Assembly (NCBI GenBank): GCA_002314675.1
Contig: DCGZ01000113.1
Coordinates: 1-9,650 of the forward strand
Source of the DNA: Fibrobacter sp. UBA1765
Lineage (GTDB): Bacteria; Fibrobacterota; Fibrobacteria; Fibrobacterales; Fibrobacteraceae
Length of the DNA stretch: 9,650 nt
Reading direction: 5' to 3'
Each line of letters begins with the position of its first letter. Position 1 is the first letter of the stretch. Position numbers and translations under genes: made by a program. The notes under the pieces were generated by a model. That model made no database searches and had not been told where the DNA came from. It was given only the letters and a program-made list of their open reading frames with translations. This document shows, piece by piece, positions 6,754-9,650 of the stretch.

Positions 6754-7371
6754 TTAGTTGGCGTATTGTCCTGTTAGATAAGACTGAATGGGGTTGTTCC
6801 CATTAAGAGCCTTGTGCAAAACGGTTTCGTAGTTTCCACCAACTGTGGTTGTAGAGCAATTGCTGGGTTCGCTGCTGGAGAATATTTTGATAACGCCTTT
6901 ATCGAATAAAGCTGCCCCAAAACATTCCCAGCCTCCATTTTTAGCGGAGGCTCGAACTTTTACATCGGTAAAGCCTGCGTCTTGAAAAAGCTTTTGAATA
7001 CGTTTATAGGCTACACCATTGTCTGCGTGCCAGTCGCCACCATCTACAAGAACACTTCCGCTACCGCGATAGTAGTTTGTTCCATTTCTATTCACAAAGA
7101 CTGCGACAGAAATTCCTGCATTTACGCTTTTCCCATCAACATTTACGCTATAATTGGTGTTGTTGGGAAATACAATGACTCCAGAATTGAAGGCTCGATC
7201 TAAAATGTTTGCCAGTTCCATGGCGCTCATGGCGTCGGCTCTGCGTTTTGTGTCTTCGATTTTGCCAACTATATTGGGAACTGCTACTGCGGCCAAAATA
7301 CCCAAAATCACGATGACAACCATGATTTCTACAAGGGAAAATCCTTTTCGATTTTGCATACGTGTTTTCAT
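6754..7371 (-). CDS. Type IV pilin-like / type II secretion pseudopilin-like protein
   Basis: From the ATG at 7371 the product is 205 residues. It starts with a short basic leader (MKTRMQNRKG), then the class III prepilin cleavage site G-F at 10/11, glutamate at +5 (FSLVE) and a 20-odd residue hydrophobic helix ending VAVPNIVGKIED. A prepilin peptidase would cut after Gly10 and methylate Phe11; the protein would then sit in the inner membrane or be built into a pilus or pseudopilus. The C-terminal domain is globular, glycine- and serine-rich, with two cysteines (about 150 and 172) that could form the disulfide loop common in pilins. The ATG at 7377 is an alternative start; AGGA at 7381-7384 is three bases from it but nine from 7371. 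The gene is 43 bases after wzm on the same strand, yet has no obvious link to glycan export. Whether it is a major pilin, minor pilin or pseudopilin cannot be decided. Confidence 0.88.
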   Translation of the reverse strand: MKTRMQNRKGFSLVEIMVVIVILGILAAVAVPNIVGKIEDTKRRADAMSAMELANILDRAFNSGVIVFPNNTNYSVNVDGKSVNAGISVAVFVNRNGTNYYRGSGSVLVDGGDWHADNGVAYKRIQKLFQDAGFTDVKVRASAKNGGWECFGAALFDKGVIKIFSSSEPSNCSTTTVGGNYETVLHKALNGNNPIQSYLTGQYAN

Positions 7372-7380
7372 CCGCATTCT

Positions 7381-7385
7381 TCCTT
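7381..7385 (-). promoter_or_regulatory. Shine-Dalgarno site of the pilin-like gene
   Basis: The minus strand reads AAGAAGGAAG just before the starts at 7377 and 7371. This is the strongest purine-rich ribosome site I see among the minus-strand genes. The nine-base spacing favours the ATG at 7371. It supports initiation here rather than at the upstream start of the open frame (7467), which lies inside wzm. Confidence 0.6.
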
Positions 7386-7390
7386 CTTTT

Positions 7391-7419
7391 ATGATAAATA
7401 TAAACAAAGAATGTTTAAA
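7391..7419 (-). promoter_or_regulatory. Possible sigma-70-type promoter for the pilin-like gene
   Basis: On the minus strand TTTAAA (7414-7419) and TATCAT (7391-7396) are separated by exactly 17 bases and match the -35 and -10 consensus at four and five of six positions. The first overlaps the wzm stop codon. A weakness is that transcription would then begin at about 7384, within the ribosome-binding site, so the message would have almost no leader. The composition is AT-rich, making chance matches likely. Independent expression of the pilin gene is nevertheless plausible. Confidence 0.22.
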
Positions 7420-8275
7420 CTGTATCCATAAAGGTTTTCTGAATGCGGTTGAAAACGATAATGCCAATGGCGAGTAGGACGATGGCGAAAATGGCGCTGT
7501 AGCCTAGGCTTACCCAGCTGAATTCTCCAACACCTAACATCCCATACTTGAAGGTTTCCATGATGCTTGTGAGAGGATTTGCGCTCATAAGCATTTTTAA
7601 TTTCGGGTTGTCAATGGTGCTCAAGGGATAGATGACTGGGGTGGCGTACATCCACAGTTGCACAATAAAACTTAGGAGGAATGTTAGGTCGCGGTACTTG
7701 GTGGTCAGGCTGCTAAAGAGGATGCCGAAACCCAGGGCCAGGCCTGCCAGGATGGCGATAAGTAGGGGGGTCAATAGCAGGTAGAGGTTGGGGTGTACCG
7801 GTGCGTTGGTGAAAATCATGTAGTAGGCGAATACGATCAGGAACAGTCCCATCTGAATGGTAAGGCGAATCAGGTTGCTGGTGACTGTAGCCATGGGTAC
7901 GACCAGGCGGGGGAAGTACACCTTGCCAAAGACGTTGGCGTTGTCGATGAATGTTTTGCTTGTCTGGTTCAGGCTTTCGGCAAAGTAGGTCCAAAGGCAA
8001 ATGCCCGCCAGGTAGAATAACGGCTGGGGGAGACCGTCGGTACTGATTTTCGCGATGCCCCCGAATACCACCATGAACATGATGGTGGTCATAATGGGCT
8101 GGATAAAGAACCAAAGGGGGCCAAGAATGGTCTGCTTGTACCAGGTGACAATGTCTCGCTTGACGAACATGCGGTACAAGTCTCGGTACTGCCATAGCTC
8201 CTTAAAGTCAATGCTCAACAGGCTTGACTGGGGCTTGATTTCGGTGGTCCATTTTTCGCTATTCATTTCGCTCAT
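7415..8275 (-). CDS. wzm: ABC-2 type polysaccharide exporter permease (Wzm)
   Basis: A 286-residue inner-membrane permease, of usual family length, that forms a dimeric channel for lipid-linked polysaccharide and is driven by Wzt. The N-terminal amphipathic gate-helix motif RDLYRMFVKRDIVTWYKQTI followed by LGPLWFFIQP (about 31-60) is the family signature. Six hydrophobic segments follow, and the conserved end ANPLTSIMETFKYGMLG precedes the last helix. The ATG at 8275 lies inside the upstream membrane-protein gene, overlapping its end by 17 bases; an ATG at 8266 is an alternative with less overlap. Neither has a strong ribosome site, which suggests translational coupling. The gene is GC-rich, like the ATPase part of wzt, consistent with both being conserved backbone. 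Unusually, wzt does not follow it: a pilin-like gene comes next and wzt begins about 5.2 kb further on. Confidence 0.95.
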   Translation of the reverse strand: MSEMNSEKWTTEIKPQSSLLSIDFKELWQYRDLYRMFVKRDIVTWYKQTILGPLWFFIQPIMTTIMFMVVFGGIAKISTDGLPQPLFYLAGICLWTYFAESLNQTSKTFIDNANVFGKVYFPRLVVPMATVTSNLIRLTIQMGLFLIVFAYYMIFTNAPVHPNLYLLLTPLLIAILAGLALGFGILFSSLTTKYRDLTFLLSFIVQLWMYATPVIYPLSTIDNPKLKMLMSANPLTSIMETFKYGMLGVGEFSWVSLGYSAIFAIVLLAIGIIVFNRIQKTFMDTV

Positions 8276-9650
8276 TTTGTACCAGCCTATATTTGAAAAA
8301 GTTTGTTTTGCCGATGGTGCGCAGGGTGTCTACGATGACGGTGTCGCTTGTTGGATTTCCTAGTGAATCCTGCCTATAGTAATGGCGCATCAGGAAATCG
8401 CCCAGCATAGGCTCGTTGATGACGGTGACGTTGCTGTCGATGACTTGACGCATGGGGTTAGTGATGCCGTATTCCGCCAAGGTCTGGGTGATTTCGGGCA
8501 GGTAGGGGGTCCAGTATCCAAAGCTCACGATGTTCCTATAGCTGCCGAAGGGTTCTGCCTTGTAGGGCGGCATCTTGTGGTGGCTGAATACCATGTAAGT
8601 GCGCATATTGGTTAGGAACATGGTGTTGGGATTGCTGTCGATATACGCAAGAACTTGATTGTAGTCGGTGGAGTCGTCTACTGCCAAGGTACGGGCTTTG
8701 CCTGTTACTGGATTACGTATGGAACCATCGGATGTTGCGTAGGAAAAAATGTTGGCTATTACAATGATTGTAGCCGCAGAAATAAGTACTTTATGGTTGA
8801 AAATTCGGTTTATTATGTCGGACTGGATTACTTTCCATTGCGGAACGGCTAAAATTGCGGCATATAGCCAAAGTCCCGTTTCCACGCGATAGGAGCCTCT
8901 CTGTGTTGTAATTAGTAGGAACATCATGTAGCAGATTGGAATCAGACTGCCCCATATGTATGGAAATTTTTGCTTATTTGTGACAAATAAGATTAGGCCT
9001 GTAAATATCCAAAACCAGAATATAGGAGAATGAAGGCTGTTCGCTAAAGACTTCAATATCAACTTTGGACGTTCTTTGTCTTTTATCCCATAGTGGTAAT
9101 TGTTTATGACATTTACAAAAGATTGCATGCTATCTTTTGCAAATGCCTCGGTGTCGTAAAAAGTCCAGGTTGTTAAAAGTTCAAAATCTTTGTTTGACTT
9201 TTCTGCTTCTATTAAATCTTCAATAACTGCATTTGCGTTATAATTTTTCCAGTCACCCAGAGCTGCTCGGGGATGTTGAATTTCCATATAGGGCTTATAC
9301 TCTGGTGTTGTATAAAGATTGCGGTCCCAGGAGTGCAGGCCAAAGGCTGTTGCAAACATTACGGACAGTGTGATTATGACGGGTATCTTTTTGGTCCAGC
9401 ATTGTTTGATTAGGAAAAGGAGACCCACGCAGAAGAAGGGCATGCCCATGAGGAAGGCTTCCCAACGCATGATGCTGCCCCAAAGGAGGAGGAAGAGGGC
9501 GTAGATGTATGGAGTGAACTGCCAGATCCCCGATCGAGTCGGGGATGACGTATGGCATAATGTCGGGGATGACATAGGGCGCGACACAGTATTTGCAAAC
9601 ACTAGCATGCCGGTGGCGCTTAGGAGGCTGGCGCATTGGGTGAATTGGAC
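8259..9650 (-). CDS. Polytopic membrane protein, possible glycosyltransferase or polymerase (5' end outside window)
   Basis: The frame is open to the right edge, giving 463 visible C-terminal residues. Residues before the ATG at 9608 (FTQCASLLSATG) continue smoothly into MLVFANT as a membrane helix, so the true start is probably outside the window. Visible parts in order: helix one; a low-complexity stretch encoded by a repeat element (about 25-42); helices from TPYIYALFLLLWGSIMRWEAF; a loop of about 100 residues beginning WDRNLYTTPEYKPY; four or so further helices, including the segment containing QRGSYRVETGLWLYA; and a soluble C-terminal domain of about 150 residues from NPVTGKARTLAVDD. Large periplasmic loops and a soluble tail resemble GT-C glycosyltransferases or Wzy-like polymerases, but I cannot name the family. 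It overlaps wzm by 17 bases, so it belongs to the exporter operon. Composition is mosaic: 35 of 60 bases G/C at 8461-8520 but 21 of 60 at 9001-9060. Confidence 0.75.
   Translation of the reverse strand, partial: VQFTQCASLLSATGMLVFANTVSRPMSSPTLCHTSSPTRSGIWQFTPYIYALFLLLWGSIMRWEAFLMGMPFFCVGLLFLIKQCWTKKIPVIITLSVMFATAFGLHSWDRNLYTTPEYKPYMEIQHPRAALGDWKNYNANAVIEDLIEAEKSNKDFELLTTWTFYDTEAFAKDSMQSFVNVINNYHYGIKDKERPKLILKSLANSLHSPIFWFWIFTGLILFVTNKQKFPYIWGSLIPICYMMFLLITTQRGSYRVETGLWLYAAILAVPQWKVIQSDIINRIFNHKVLISAATIIVIANIFSYATSDGSIRNPVTGKARTLAVDDSTDYNQVLAYIDSNPNTMFLTNMRTYMVFSHHKMPPYKAEPFGSYRNIVSFGYWTPYLPEITQTLAEYGITNPMRQVIDSNVTVINEPMLGDFLMRHYYRQDSLGNPTSDTVIVDTLRTIGKTNFFKYRLVQNERNE
9524..9577. repeat. Palindromic REP-like element inside a coding sequence
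   Basis: A perfect eight-base inverted repeat, ATCCCCGA (9526-9533) and TCGGGGAT (9539-9546), encloses a five-base loop. The right arm is part of an 11-base sequence TCGGGGATGAC at 9539-9549 that recurs exactly at 9563-9573, a 24-base period, so the left arm could pair with either copy. The period is eight codons, and in the frame of the host gene each copy encodes SSPT on the minus strand (MSSPTLCH then TSSPTRSG). Sequences of the form GTCATCCCCGA...CGGGGATC resemble dispersed intergenic palindromic repeats of many bacterial genomes. Here both flanks stay in one open frame. Boundaries are approximate. Confidence 0.72.

Noticed and set aside
7372..7467. Longer N-terminus of the pilin-like protein
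   Set aside because: It would add 32 residues antecedent to the prepilin leader, overlap the end of wzm, and bypass the strong ribosome site near 7381-7385; prepilin leaders are normally short.
9526..9577. CRISPR array or transcription terminator at the repeated GGGGAT sequences
   Set aside because: Only two short direct copies with a 13-base interval, no spacers of array size, no T-run after the hairpin, and the site lies inside an open reading frame.
9295..9636. Alternative minus-strand frame with peptide repeats (YVIPD) from the palindromic element
   Set aside because: It gives a basic, proline- and histidine-rich product, whereas the neighbouring frame gives continuous membrane helices on both sides of the element and is open to the window edge.

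Overview
The window reads as part of a surface-polysaccharide (O-antigen or capsule type) locus of a Gram-negative bacterium. The best guess for the host is Fibrobacter or a close relative. That rests on the style of the type IV pilin-like leader (GFSLVEIMVVIVILGILAA) and on the mix of AT-rich accessory genes with GC-richer core genes; it is an inference, not a demonstration. Nine protein genes fill almost the whole window. I see no RNA genes, CRISPR array, transposase or stretch of 300 bases without a gene.

Layout from the right edge, following the minus strand: a polytopic membrane protein of glycan-assembly type that runs off the right edge (8259-9650), overlapping wzm, the permease of an ABC-2 polysaccharide exporter (7415-8275); then a gene for a secreted-pilin/pseudopilin-like protein (6754-7371). 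Next come genes in alternating directions: a plus-strand pair, GtrA-like protein (4678-5136) and UDP-galactopyranose-mutase-like FAD oxidoreductase (5138-6748); a minus-strand NAD-dependent sugar epimerase/dehydratase (3567-4604); and a plus-strand membrane protein of unknown function (2307-3587). The minus strand then resumes with wzt, the exporter ATPase with a C-terminal glycan-recognition domain (978-2237), and a probable GNAT/FemAB-like acyltransferase (44-964).

How they may work together: the epimerase and FAD enzyme would make or remodel activated sugars. GtrA and the two membrane proteins would act on lipid-linked sugars at the inner membrane. Wzm/Wzt would export the finished lipid-linked glycan, with the Wzt C-terminal domain reading its structure, and the GNAT-like enzyme could modify it. 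The pilin-like gene does not fit this pathway obviously.

Three things stand out. A small palindromic, tandemly repeated element sits in frame inside the coding sequence at the right edge (about 9524-9577). The exporter halves wzm and wzt, normally adjacent, are about 5.2 kb apart with mixed-orientation cargo between them. The wzt gene is a mosaic: GC-rich ATPase part, AT-rich glycan-binding part, with the change near the H-loop codon.
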